A DNA stretch of 64,000 bases from Breviolum minutum Mf 1.05b.01 (taxonomy: Eukaryota; Sar; Dinophyceae; Suessiales; Symbiodiniaceae). The notes beneath the pieces were generated by a model, which did no database searches, was not told the origin of the DNA, and saw only the letters and a program-made list of their open reading frames with translations. Shown here piece by piece: positions 33,061 through 42,600 of this stretch. A program made the translations under genes and the position numbers. Each line of letters starts with the position of its first letter. Within the stretch, counting starts at the first letter, position 1. The stretch lies in the NCBI GenBank assembly GCA_000507305.1, contig DF240100.1, positions 62,001 to 126,000 of the forward strand. Direction: 5' to 3'.

Positions 33061-35717
33061 TGCTTTTCTTTCACCTTCTTGCGCGCTTGTTGCGCAATCT
33101 CCTTTGCAACCGTCAACCTATCAGCATCAACCTTGGCACTGATTCGATTCCAAATTTTCGACTTTGATCCACCCTGTTTGATGCCAAGATATTGGCAAGC
33201 AGCATTGAGAACTGCGATAGTGCTGGTTGGAAGAACTCTGATACCCTCCAACTCGATGCAATCATCTTTCACCACCAGCTCCTGCCTCTGGGGCAACTCG
33301 GGTCTTTGAGCAGCAGTTTGCTGTTCAGCATCTACCTGTTCTGGAAGTTGTTGCTGTTGATGAGCTCCTTGGGGATGTTGTCCAATGTTGGGATTAGCCC
33401 CGCCTAATCCGGGCCCTTGTGAACCATGGCCTGAAGATCCAGCTGCATCATCCGTCTGCATGATGTCCTCAGCAACAAAGCCAAGCTGTTCAGGTGGTAG
33501 AGCCTCATTGGTCAAAATGGTGATGAGCCTCTTCCAACCTGGCTCAACTGCAGCTGCACGATCTTGCATAGTCCGGAGATCTTCACAAAACTCCAACATG
33601 TTCCACGTGGATCGGTCATCCAATGCAAAAGTTGTCCGAAAAGGCCACTCTTCCAAAGGATACTGCATTGTTGAGTCCACATAAAAATTGCTGGGGCTGC
33701 TACGAATAGGAAAACCCTTTGCTGTTGTCGACCATGTTGAACCAACATTCCTCCAAGTCTGTGGAATGCTCACCGGGAGATGTCTAACATGTTCAACTCT
33801 TCTGATGGATCCTGTGATAACCAAACTGTCTCGACGAAAAGACACAGGCACACTTGAACCAGTCTTCAGATGCATGAGTTTGGGTGCTCCATCCACCAAG
33901 GTGATGACCCAACCACGTTTGAGTAATCTGCCATATGAGATAAGTGGCTGTTGCACACTTGCTGATACATGACCTTTGTCTCGCAGAACCAACCTTGAAC
34001 CATCCTCTGATTCTAGTTCAAATTGGATCTCCCTACATCCAAAGGTTTGGATATGTCCACCTTGGGCGTCACGTAGTGTAGCATCTGAAGCCACACCTTG
34101 ACCACTCTTGGCATAGATCAAAGGCAAGACTGTTGCATCAGATCCGGAATCCAAAATTATCTCCACGGCGTCCATGCTGACTCCCCGCACACTGAGTTCT
34201 TGAGACTTAGTCTTTGTAGATGGCCTCCACTGTCGGTCACCAATCCTCATGGAAGGCTTGCACTCCTCAACCTCATAGTCTGCACAGCACAGATCAAAGA
34301 GTGAAGAGCTCGAAGAAGGTTGCTCCTCCAGCAGGCAATGTTCCTTGATGCCATCGCAAGTGTCACAATGACCATCATCATCTCCAATGAAGAAGTTCTC
34401 AACTACAACCATTCTCACAAATGGTGTTGAGTTCACTGTCCAATCATCTGAATCGAGGTCAAAGACTAAAGTCTGTCGATGTGATGCTTCATGTTGTACA
34501 CGCCGCACGCTGTTTGTAGCTGCACTTGCACTCGAAGGAGGCACTGGAGCAGTTGCAGCACTAGCATTTGCAGGTGCATTTGAAGCATCTTCTTGCTGAA
34601 TATTGCGAACCTTCTCATTCATAGGGCAATCACGCGCAAAATGACCCTGTTTCCAGCATTTGTGGCAAGTGATGCGCTGAAGATCACGTGCATTCTTTCC
34701 TTTATCTTTGCCCTTCTCTTTGCCTTTACCCCTTCCTTTGCCACCTTTGTTGTCATAGTTCTGATTGTAGGCACCACCTTTCCCTTGTCCTTGTCCACGA
34801 TCCCATGAGTTGTTGCCCTTGGAATCTGGTTTGCCTTTCTTGCCCTTTCCTTTTCCCTTGCCTTTACTATCCTTTCCCTTTCCTTTGACAACTCTGTCCA
34901 CTTCCATTGGAACAGCTTCACTCTTGTCTTGCTCGAATCCCAGTGACATGGATTCAGTCCACCTCACATTGGCACGATCATATCTCAAGATAGCTTCTCT
35001 GAGCTCACTATAGCTACTCGAATCACTGATGTTCACGTTGAGGAAAGTTTTCAACTGACCTCCAACACATCTCAACAGAACTGCAAAACGAATCTCTTCA
35101 GTGAGAGCTGTTGCTATCCTCTCATATTCTCGAAAAGCTTGCTCCAAACGGAGAATCTGAGAAAGCGAAGGCTGTTTCATCGAAAAGGCTGGCCATGCCA
35201 TGATGGCATTGAGCAATCCCAAAGATCTGTTCCGGGATGACGGCTGGCATGTCTGCAGCAACTGACGAAGCCCTTCATAGCCATTGTTGTTAGTCACACC
35301 CTTGAGGATGCTCAGCAATCTGCCTTTCAAGAGCGAAGCCAACAAGCTGTAAAGAAACAAGCTGCGCTTCTGTTCTTCACTGCTCAAGGTGGACAAAACA
35401 ATCTCAGCATCTAACTTCGTCTTCAAAGTATCAATGTCACTCTGATACTTCGTGTCTACTGTAGCCAAGAATTGCTCCACGGTCCACCACCAATCACGCC
35501 ACATGGAGATCTCTTCCTCCTTGGTCTTTGGCTCAAAACTGCTGGGTTTTGGAACCAACTTGAACCAATCAGTCGTATCTTTGGGCTTCAACTCGGTGAG
35601 GGCTTGCGCAGCAGCATGAGCCGCTTGGCTAGCTGATTCTGCAGCCATCACCATCCTTCTGGCTAACTCTGCTCCATCTACTTGGCCTCCACTTGGAGAT
35701 CCAGCAGGACTTTCCAT
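33045..35717 (-). CDS. Copia Gag with aspartic protease (first ORF)
   Basis: An 890-codon ORF. The first ATG is at 35,717; the codon before it is TTG. Residues 1-260 form a helical Gag-like region (Ala-rich start, then a Trp-rich WRDWWW motif near residue 75). A Lys/Gly-rich basic stretch follows, then a CCHC zinc knuckle CX2CX4HX4C (CHKCWKQGHFARDC, residues 351-364, 34,626-34,667). The aspartic protease active site DSG is at residue 523 (34,149-34,151), in the context ILDSGSDATVLPL. The ORF ends near 33,045 just before the integrase zinc-binding region, which continues in the -1 frame. Gag packages the RNA and the protease processes the polyprotein. Family assignment is firm; whether the stop is a natural gag-pol boundary is open. 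Confidence 0.92.
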   Translation of the reverse strand: MESPAGSPSGGQVDGAELARRMVMAAESASQAAHAAAQALTELKPKDTTDWFKLVPKPSSFEPKTKEEEISMWRDWWWTVEQFLATVDTKYQSDIDTLKTKLDAEIVLSTLSSEEQKRSLFLYSLLASLLKGRLLSILKGVTNNNGYEGLRQLLQTCQPSSRNRSLGLLNAIMAWPAFSMKQPSLSQILRLEQAFREYERIATALTEEIRFAVLLRCVGGQLKTFLNVNISDSSSYSELREAILRYDRANVRWTESMSLGFEQDKSEAVPMEVDRVVKGKGKDSKGKGKGKGKKGKPDSKGNNSWDRGQGQGKGGAYNQNYDNKGGKGRGKGKEKGKDKGKNARDLQRITCHKCWKQGHFARDCPMNEKVRNIQQEDASNAPANASAATAPVPPSSASAATNSVRRVQHEASHRQTLVFDLDSDDWTVNSTPFVRMVVVENFFIGDDDGHCDTCDGIKEHCLLEEQPSSSSSLFDLCCADYEVEECKPSMRIGDRQWRPSTKTKSQELSVRGVSMDAVEIILDSGSDATVLPLIYAKSGQGVASDATLRDAQGGHIQTFGCREIQFELESEDGSRLVLRDKGHVSASVQQPLISYGRLLKRGWVITLVDGAPKLMHLKTGSSVPVSFRRDSLVITGSIRRVEHVRHLPVSIPQTWRNVGSTWSTTAKGFPIRSSPSNFYVDSTMQYPLEEWPFRTTFALDDRSTWNMLEFCEDLRTMQDRAAAVEPGWKRLITILTNEALPPEQLGFVAEDIMQTDDAAGSSGHGSQGPGLGGANPNIGQHPQGAHQQQQLPEQVDAEQQTAAQRPELPQRQELVVKDDCIELEGIRVLPTSTIAVLNAACQYLGIKQGGSKSKIWNRISAKVDADRLTVAKEIAQQARKKVKEKQWVNH

Positions 35718-35862
35718 CAAACCAGAGCTAAAAGCACCTCAAGTGCTAACCTAGGTTGTCAATGGATGTATCTCTTGATGTTGTTCACCTTCTACTCGAA
35801 ATAGGTGATGCCCTTCTGCTCAACACACGGGTACACTTCTCGATTTTCGCGGCCCCTATGGG

Positions 35863-35874
35863 GCTCCGCTACCA
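35863..35874 (-). other. Primer binding site, initiator-Met tRNA type
   Basis: Directly inside the 5' LTR the element strand reads TGGTAGCGGAGC. This would pair with a tRNA 3' end whose acceptor stem starts with A1:U72, the mark of eukaryotic initiator tRNA-Met, the usual copia primer. The tRNA itself is not in this window, so the match is inferred. Confidence 0.75.
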
Positions 35875-35985
35875 TCGAAAGGTTCCACACCTTTTTGGGC
35901 TTGAGCATTCGAAGCCTTCGGTGGCATATAAATAATGCCTTAGTGAGTTATCCTTAGTACAAGGTCAAAGGTGAAATGTTTCTCA
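35875..35985 (-). repeat. 5' LTR of the copia element
   Basis: 111 bp, matching 28,248-28,358 except for one T/C difference (35,949 versus 28,322). On the element strand it starts TGAGAAAC and ends CTTTCGA, so the 3' terminus is GA and not the usual CA. It contains an imperfect palindrome with arms GGCAT/ATGCC around an A/T-only heptamer. At 111 bp it is short for an LTR. Confidence 0.93.
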
Positions 35986-35990
35986 ATTTT
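35986..35990. repeat. Target site duplication ATTTT, right copy
   Basis: Partner of 28,243-28,247, directly adjoining the outer edge of the 5' LTR. Confidence 0.9.
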
Positions 35991-35999
35991 AGATACAGA

Positions 36000-36770
36000 T
36001 AAGTATATAAAAGTGACATTAGCTGGTGTAATTTGGGTTGATTGTATGGTAAATGTAGATATTTGCTGGGATCTACCCCCATAACCCAGGATGCAATCAT
36101 GGCAAGTGTAAAAGTTTTTTGTTGGCTATAGTGATTCAGCATCCTTGGTGGAAAAATTCCCGATCCAAGCTATATGTTTCAGGGTTGTAGATTTGGCCCT
36201 CATTCGAGCCGCCAAACCCTGGAGTTGCCAATATTTAGAATGTAGGTATCATCTGTGGTTTTGTTTCTGGAAATGTATAGGACAAAGCTGCAACCTTGTG
36301 TTTCATCTTATGTGGCTGGCCAGTCTACTCTGATCTCTTGCGTACGTACTGATTTTGAAAAAAAAAGCATGCTGGAACAAATCTCCTCCTAAGCCAAAGC
36401 CTAGTGGTGAGAAAATATTAGCTCATTTGGTTCTAACAAACAACAAAAACTCGTACCGCATTGAGAAAAAATCCTGTGAAGTCCAACTACCTCCATTTCC
36501 AAGCTGAAAAAGAAACATCCAACATCAAATACCTTTCAAAATGGAGCATGAAATGAAACCAAACAAAAAAATTGGTCATATTTTGGAATAAAGTTCTATC
36601 AACTGCAAGGTGTTTCTGTTGAAAACAAAAACTTCCCCCAAAGAAACGTCAGCGCTCCGGCAGATCTGGACTAAAACAACCAGGATGACACCTGCGGAGA
36701 TTCTGTGGTTGACAAAAAAATCGGATCCGTGGAGATCGAAAAATCCTCAAGAAAATTGGGATGATCAGCT
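36000..36770. other. No gene seen upstream of the retrotransposon
   Basis: Region right of the 5' LTR; AT-rich, no phased exons. Probably intron or flank of the gene disrupted at 28,248-35,985. Confidence 0.35.
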
Positions 36771-36825
36771 AATGGTTATATTTACCTACTAATCTACCCC
36801 CACCAAATCTCAAACTTTGTATATT

Positions 36826-36872
36826 TACCTACTGATTTACCATAAAAATCAACCCTTCATGTAGGATATAAC
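36826..36872. mobile_element. Family A fragment
   Basis: ATATTTACCTACTGATTTACCATAAAAATCAACCCTTCATGTAGG; the terminal CCCATAGGATCC arms are lost. A second short A-like piece is at 36,778-36,792. Confidence 0.5.
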
Positions 36873-37330
36873 AGTCCAATATGGGAATGGGGAGGAATCG
36901 GAAGTTAGTATTTTTGAGTCTTCAACATCAGCTAATGGTTGATTGGTGGTTTGGGTCCTGGATGGTCCTGGTAATTTGCATGTTTTTTGCAGCCATCTTC
37001 CAACGTTTAGATGTTCCCAAGCTTGGTAGGGTGGAACCATCTTTGGTAACAGTCAAGATGCCTGAAGTTGTTGTTGCTAAAGGTCGTCAGGTTTCATCCT
37101 TTGAACACAGGTTTTCAAGGGTGCCTCTATTAGTAGGATGGTGTTTATCCCCGGAGGCATCATAAAACGCTGGCATTTTTGAGCCCGTTGTCTGGATTGG
37201 CGAACTGCCAAAACAAAATGAGCCTCAAATGTTTGCTCGGTTTCAGGATACTAAGCTGCAAAAAACATGCAAGAAAATGGTTGTAGATTTCAGATTTCAG
37301 ATGTCATCACTTTCTTTTCCAGAAAAATCA

Positions 37331-37429
37331 TACTAGTTGGTGGTTTCAACCCATCTGAAAAATATTAGTCAGAATGGAAACCTTCCACAAATAGGGGTGA
37401 AAATAAAAATATTTGAAACCACCACCTAG
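37331..37429. mobile_element. Family B inverted-repeat element
   Basis: TACTAGTTGGTGGTTTCAACCC to ATTTGAAACCACCACCTAG with terminal TA on both sides. Complete copy. Confidence 0.8.
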
Positions 37430-38461
37430 CATACCTTTTTTTTCACCTTCGTTTCATTTCGTTTTTCAAAAATTGAAGGCCTGGAGGTTGTGCGGCTCTC
37501 CGCAGGACTTCTCCGCAACAACCTGTCACAGGCTGACAAAATATCCCACGCGAAAAAATTAGCCTCAACAAAATCCGGCCAAAGCACCAGTTGGTCAAAA
37601 CCAATGGAAAAAAAAACACACACAGACATGTCCTTTGTTGTAGAAAATATTCAACAAAAATCATCAGTGGCTAACGTTAGTTATCTATCACTGGTATCAT
37701 GGATAGATATCGTGGGTGGATTTTACATACTCAACTTTGAAGGAGAAAGATGACTTTTTCAGCACTCTGTTCCTTTGTCTGGTGTATCTGTAACCGGACC
37801 TCCCTAAAGGAGGAGTGCGTCGGAAGCTTTCAATCCTTAGTGAATGTTTTTCGTCGTTTCGAACGAGCAAATGTTTCGATCTTCAAAAGTCAAGGAGCGG
37901 TGTGACAGGACGGCGTGGGAAACAACCAGCGTCCTTGATTTTGAAGAGAAATGGTATGGATGGCAAAAGCATGGAAATAGATACAGTATGCAATATAGAA
38001 ATAATCTAGGTACAAGTATGCATGTATATTATACATTCATAAAAATCATCTTGGTTTTCCTTTCCAGAATAGAAACGTCAATGAAGAATTGGTCTATAGA
38101 ACAGTATGGAACGTCAACCCACAGATTTGATTTGCCATCTTTTTCCCTTACAGTCCTCAGCCAATTGCCCGCGGATGGGCCCCAACATAGCATCGTGATG
38201 TTTCCAACTTTTGGATCTAAGGGTGTTTTACCAAGGACACCTTATCCCATAAAAGAAAGGTAACTGTTAGTTGCTCAGAATTCACTTCTGGTTATATGAG
38301 TTCTGGATGTGGGTTTTTCTTCACATGTTGGTGGAAGCATTGGTTTTTACTGCTGGATGTGGTTTCCTTCACATGTTGGTGGAAGTATAGTATTGATGCT
38401 AGAACATCTGTTTACTTCCGATCACCATGATGTTTTATCCAACATTGCTCTCTCATCATGC

Positions 38462-38542
38462 CTGCCAAAATGACACTACTGCGGCCACAAAGGATGGCCA
38501 CGGCGATCGCAAGAACAACTTGTTGGGTCCATGATGGTCCAT
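38462..38542 (-). CDS. Candidate exon with a membrane segment
   Basis: 81 bp between acceptor CATATATAG and a GC donor (GGCAG|GCATGA). Reads SWTQQVVLAIAVAILCGRSS, a hydrophobic helix. Single exon, unknown family. Confidence 0.33.
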
Positions 38543-39112
38543 CTATATATGACATGTGTCGTTCCAAAACCCACACTGGTGCCATAAACCATGAGTCATC
38601 CTGTTTTTTGAATAGGCATCTATACTGGCTTGCGAAAAAAAAAAAAAAACAATTGGATAAGATCTCATTCCCTATATAGAAAACAAGCAAACAAACCGTT
38701 TGACCACGACATACCACGACTCGTATATGCCAATCAACGCCCCAATGGGTGCGATATGGAAGTTGTTTTTCGACGCTGCAAAGCCCTTGAGGCTTAGCCA
38801 AACGAGCCAAATACGACATCATTTACAGGTCAAGCCAACAGGCGTTGACAGGGAAACATCAAGTTTCCTTCAAACCTCGAGAAAAAAACACATGAGTTGC
38901 GTTTCTTGGATGTTTGCTGATCTTGTTGATGAATTTCTTGTTTTATTGAGGATCCGACCAATTTTTTCGGTCGGACTCCGTCGTCATGGGCGCTGAGTCT
39001 TCCAGCGTTTGAAGCGATCGTGAAGCTCGGAAACCTCAAGGGGTTGAAAAAACCGTTGACAAACGTTGGGATGACAAGCCATAAACAAGGATGTTTCCCC
39101 CCAAAAGTTACG

Positions 39113-39222
39113 CCCCTGAAAACTAACATGACATTGGACAAATTCCCATTTTCAATAGAAAATACATCTTCAGATGGTGGATTTTCCATTGTCATGTTAG
39201 TTTTCGGGGGGGGGGGGGGGGG
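39113..39222. mobile_element. Family D inverted-repeat element ending in poly-G
   Basis: CCCCTGAAAACTAACATGAC and GTCATGTTAGTTTTCGGGGG. Core CCATTTTCAATAGAAAATACA close to 8,097-8,195. The terminal G-run is expanded to 17 and followed by N. Confidence 0.82.
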
Positions 39223-39223
39223 N
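39206..39223. repeat. 17-G homopolymer ending in N
   Basis: The G-run at the end of a family D element continues into an N at 39,223. Length is probably an assembly estimate. Confidence 0.9.
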
Positions 39224-39589
39224 CAAGGGTTATTACATTACCAACCCAAACTTCATGCACTTTTTATAATGGATAAAATGATGATGATTTCCAATACGTA
39301 TACATCTCCCTTTCGAAAATGTCCATGTTCAGCTTCCAGCCGTTAGTTTTCTCAAGGATGCTTTTAGCTGTTTTTGGTTCTTTGCGACTCTCTGGTTAAG
39401 TGGTTTGATTTAAAATCCATGATCTTCAAACATGCACAATTTCTGATCTTTCTACTCATCGGAGTGGAATTCCGTTACAGTAAAACCCAATGAAATCATA
39501 ACCCCCTCTTCCCATGAATCACACGCACATAAATTCAGTTTATTCAGTTTTATTCCCAACAAAAAAAACACATGAACCGTACACTCCCT

Positions 39590-39655
39590 GTAACTAACAC
39601 ACCTCAAAATGGATGGTTGGAATACGATCCTCTCCTTTTGAGGCAAAGGCCTAGG
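39590..39655. mobile_element. Family C element, right end truncated
   Basis: CTCCCTGTAACTAACACACC, then GGATGGTTGGAATACGATCC. Lies just beyond the stop of the armadillo gene. Confidence 0.55.
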
Positions 39656-39664
39656 TGCCACGTT

Positions 39665-42600
39665 TCAAAGGGGGTTTTCCCCTACGAGGTCCTTTAGCCG
39701 AAACTTGTTGGTGCGTTTAACCCATCTTTCCACCTGCTTGGCTTCATCTTGCGCACTCTTCACCATGGCCTTTTGTACTTTCTGTCTTGGTGTACCTGAA
39801 AGCAAACTTTCAGCTTTCAAACAGCCACCTTGGTAGGATGAATGTGTTTTTTAGCAGGTATATACCAGTTTATTGCATCCAAAAATCAGTCGTTGATAAC
39901 TTAGATAGAACTTAGATATAACTTGCAGGCAATGATGATTTTGAGTCTTTAGAATGCATGTCATTTAAAAAAAAAACAAGCTGACTGTGCCAGACTGGTT
40001 TTTGTGTTAAGCAACGGACCGATGTCAGACCACTCGTCATCATCCTTTGTTCCCTTGTGCTTTGCTTGGCTCAAAAGTTGCGCTTCCAATTTCTGTAGGG
40101 AACGAAGGACAACCTCGCCAAGCATCACAATCTGCTTGCATCGTCTTATCTACATCATCTTACCATGGCAAGTTTGGCGATCATGGGTTTGGTCAGTTGA
40201 AAACAAAACCACAAATGGCATAATGGAGAATTTAAGACCTGTCTCTTTACTTTGACATGTGTGCGGATGTCGAAGCAAATCAAGGATAATGAAGGACACA
40301 CAAAAAATCCCCAATCGCCAAAAATGGGATTGATTCTACAAATAATATAATATATGTGTGCGACCGAATCACAACTAGCATCTATTCAAGAGCCCTCCAA
40401 GAAAACTGCGGTCAAATTTTTGTGTAGATGTTTCATGGAAATCTATGGGGAAAACACTCTCCATGCCACCTCCCCCCATGTCCAACTCAAATATGATATG
40501 ACTCTATTAGGATGTTTCCAAAACTAGTGGGGTTTTCCCCCCAAATCCTCCATTTTAATTCCAGATTTTCCATTATTTTCATCATCCATTTTGGGGTACC
40601 TGCTTTTTTTTGCGAAACAGCCATATGCCTTTATTAACGGATCATTAATAAGGCACCACGGAAAAACGGCCTAAGGGAACCTAAGGGTGAAAACAAAACA
40701 TTCCCCCTTCAGACCTGGGCGGCTGCATCTTCGCCAAGATCTGCAATCATACCTTGTACCAATGGCCTGAGCTTTAAACTTTAAACCCCAAAAGGTGAGG
40801 TTTGCCGTTAACCCTCTGGTAACATGGGAACCCACGGACAACCTTCATTTTTAGGGGTTATAAGTTATATAACCCATAAATTTGGGCGTTTGAAACCTTC
40901 ATTTTTGCATGGGTTTTGGGGTCTAAGGGTAGTTCCTAACATAGCTGTAGCTGGAAAATCCATCCCCCATTTTCGAGCAGGGAAATGGGCCATCGACTCA
41001 TTTAAAGGCTCCGTTTTCCTCCGCCAGCGTGTTGTGAATTTGCCAGAGTGTACTTTTGTGAGAATCTGTGGGGGGGGCAAGAAGTTGCCAAAACAACTGG
41101 TGGAATGTCTTCAAAATATGTAACGAAATGAAACTGTATGTATGTAATTTCTTTGATGATAAATATGCACTTTCCCAAATGAAGTCGAAGGAGTTGTCGG
41201 CAATTGCATTGCAATGGCCGAATTCAAAAAAAACAGTCATACTGAAAGACCTTTTGGCAAGATTGACAATTGAAATTCCACCTTCAACATTACTCCCCCA
41301 AAAATAAATATGGAATCTGAAAATCACCAGGAAAATCATCTTTCAAACCTTTATGTTTGGGTTCCATGTGGAAATGTTGTTCCAACAAAAATATGTTGAT
41401 TTTTTCAGCACCTAAGACTTTCCGTTCTTTCCACCGGTGCCAGGTGATTCAAAGTGACCTTTTAACCACTAGTTAGAGGTCACTTAACCTTTGAAAGGGT
41501 CACGGATCACCATCCCCAAAAAAGGGGCACCAGCAGAATTGCCAGGTCTTTTATGGTCTTTTGGTATTTGACTCTTCCTATCCATTGGTTTTTGCATTGG
41601 TTTTTTGAGATTCGATTCGATTCTTTCCACCGCTGTTTCCTTTTCTGGTTGGTGTTTTGCCACCGATCTGAAAAAATATGCGCAAGTCAAAATGGGTGAA
41701 CATCTTCCCCAAATAATTAGGGGTGAAAATTCCAAAAACACTTTGAGTTGCCACCAGCTATTTTTTTGATTGCCATGGAACAATGCTGGTATCATCCGCT
41801 GAAGTATGTCAGCTTGTCTTCCAGATGCCATCAAGGCTAAGGTCTCTGAAGCCTTGTACCCGGGCCCCGATGCCATGGTACCCGTGGTAACCCCCTTGGG
41901 GATGGAGGGGCCCGTATAAAAATCAACCCCATATACACCTTGGTGGATATTTATGGTGTTTACATCAATTCATATCACCAAATAATTTCAGGTACCTAAA
42001 ATAGAGGAATCCTGAACCTTTTGTCTGGCTATTTTGGGGTGGGATTTCCCTTACATGAGCCTTACATACAGCTTATATAGGTGAGTACCTCCATTTTAGG
42101 TACCTGAATTGTTTGATAATTATAGACCCCGCGAAAACTAACATGACTAGCTGGAAAATCGCCTAATTTATACTAGGAGATACATCTTCATTCATGGTTG
42201 TGGTTCCATTGTCATGTTAGTTTTCAGGGGGGGTATATACACATACATATCATATCTATATTTGTTTGTACATCCTGGTCAGTGACTCTTAGGGAGGGGG
42301 ATACCTGACATGACTCGACCATATATGTTGGATAACCTCCCCCCACATTCGATAATGTCTGGATTTTAACTGAAAGAAGTGTAAACACCCAAATGGTGCT
42401 TTATGTTTGAGATACAATAGGTACCCTCCCTGAAACTAACAGTTCGCACCTGAAAACAGGCCATCCCAAAAGGAAACGATTGTATTCCAACCATCCATTT
42501 TCTGGGGCAAGTGTTTAGCTCCTCCAAGTAGAATCAACCATATTTTCAGTGACCTTTTGGGAAGCACATCCTGGCATCCCAAAAGAGAGGGTCAGACAGG

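Larger units (their letters stand above)
28248..35985 (-). mobile_element. Full-length Ty1/copia LTR retrotransposon
   Basis: A complete retrotransposon read on the minus strand. Direct 111-bp LTRs bound it and a perfect 5-bp duplication ATTTT flanks it. A primer binding site touches the 5' LTR. The domain order is Gag zinc knuckle, protease, integrase, reverse transcriptase, RNase H, which is the Ty1/copia order because integrase precedes RT. The LTRs differ at one of 111 bases, so insertion is recent or the LTRs were homogenised. Pol is broken by three frame changes (near 33,060, 32,820 and 32,365), so this copy as assembled may not encode a continuous polyprotein. It lies 188 bp upstream of a host exon (27,950-28,059) in the same orientation. 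Confidence 0.95.
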
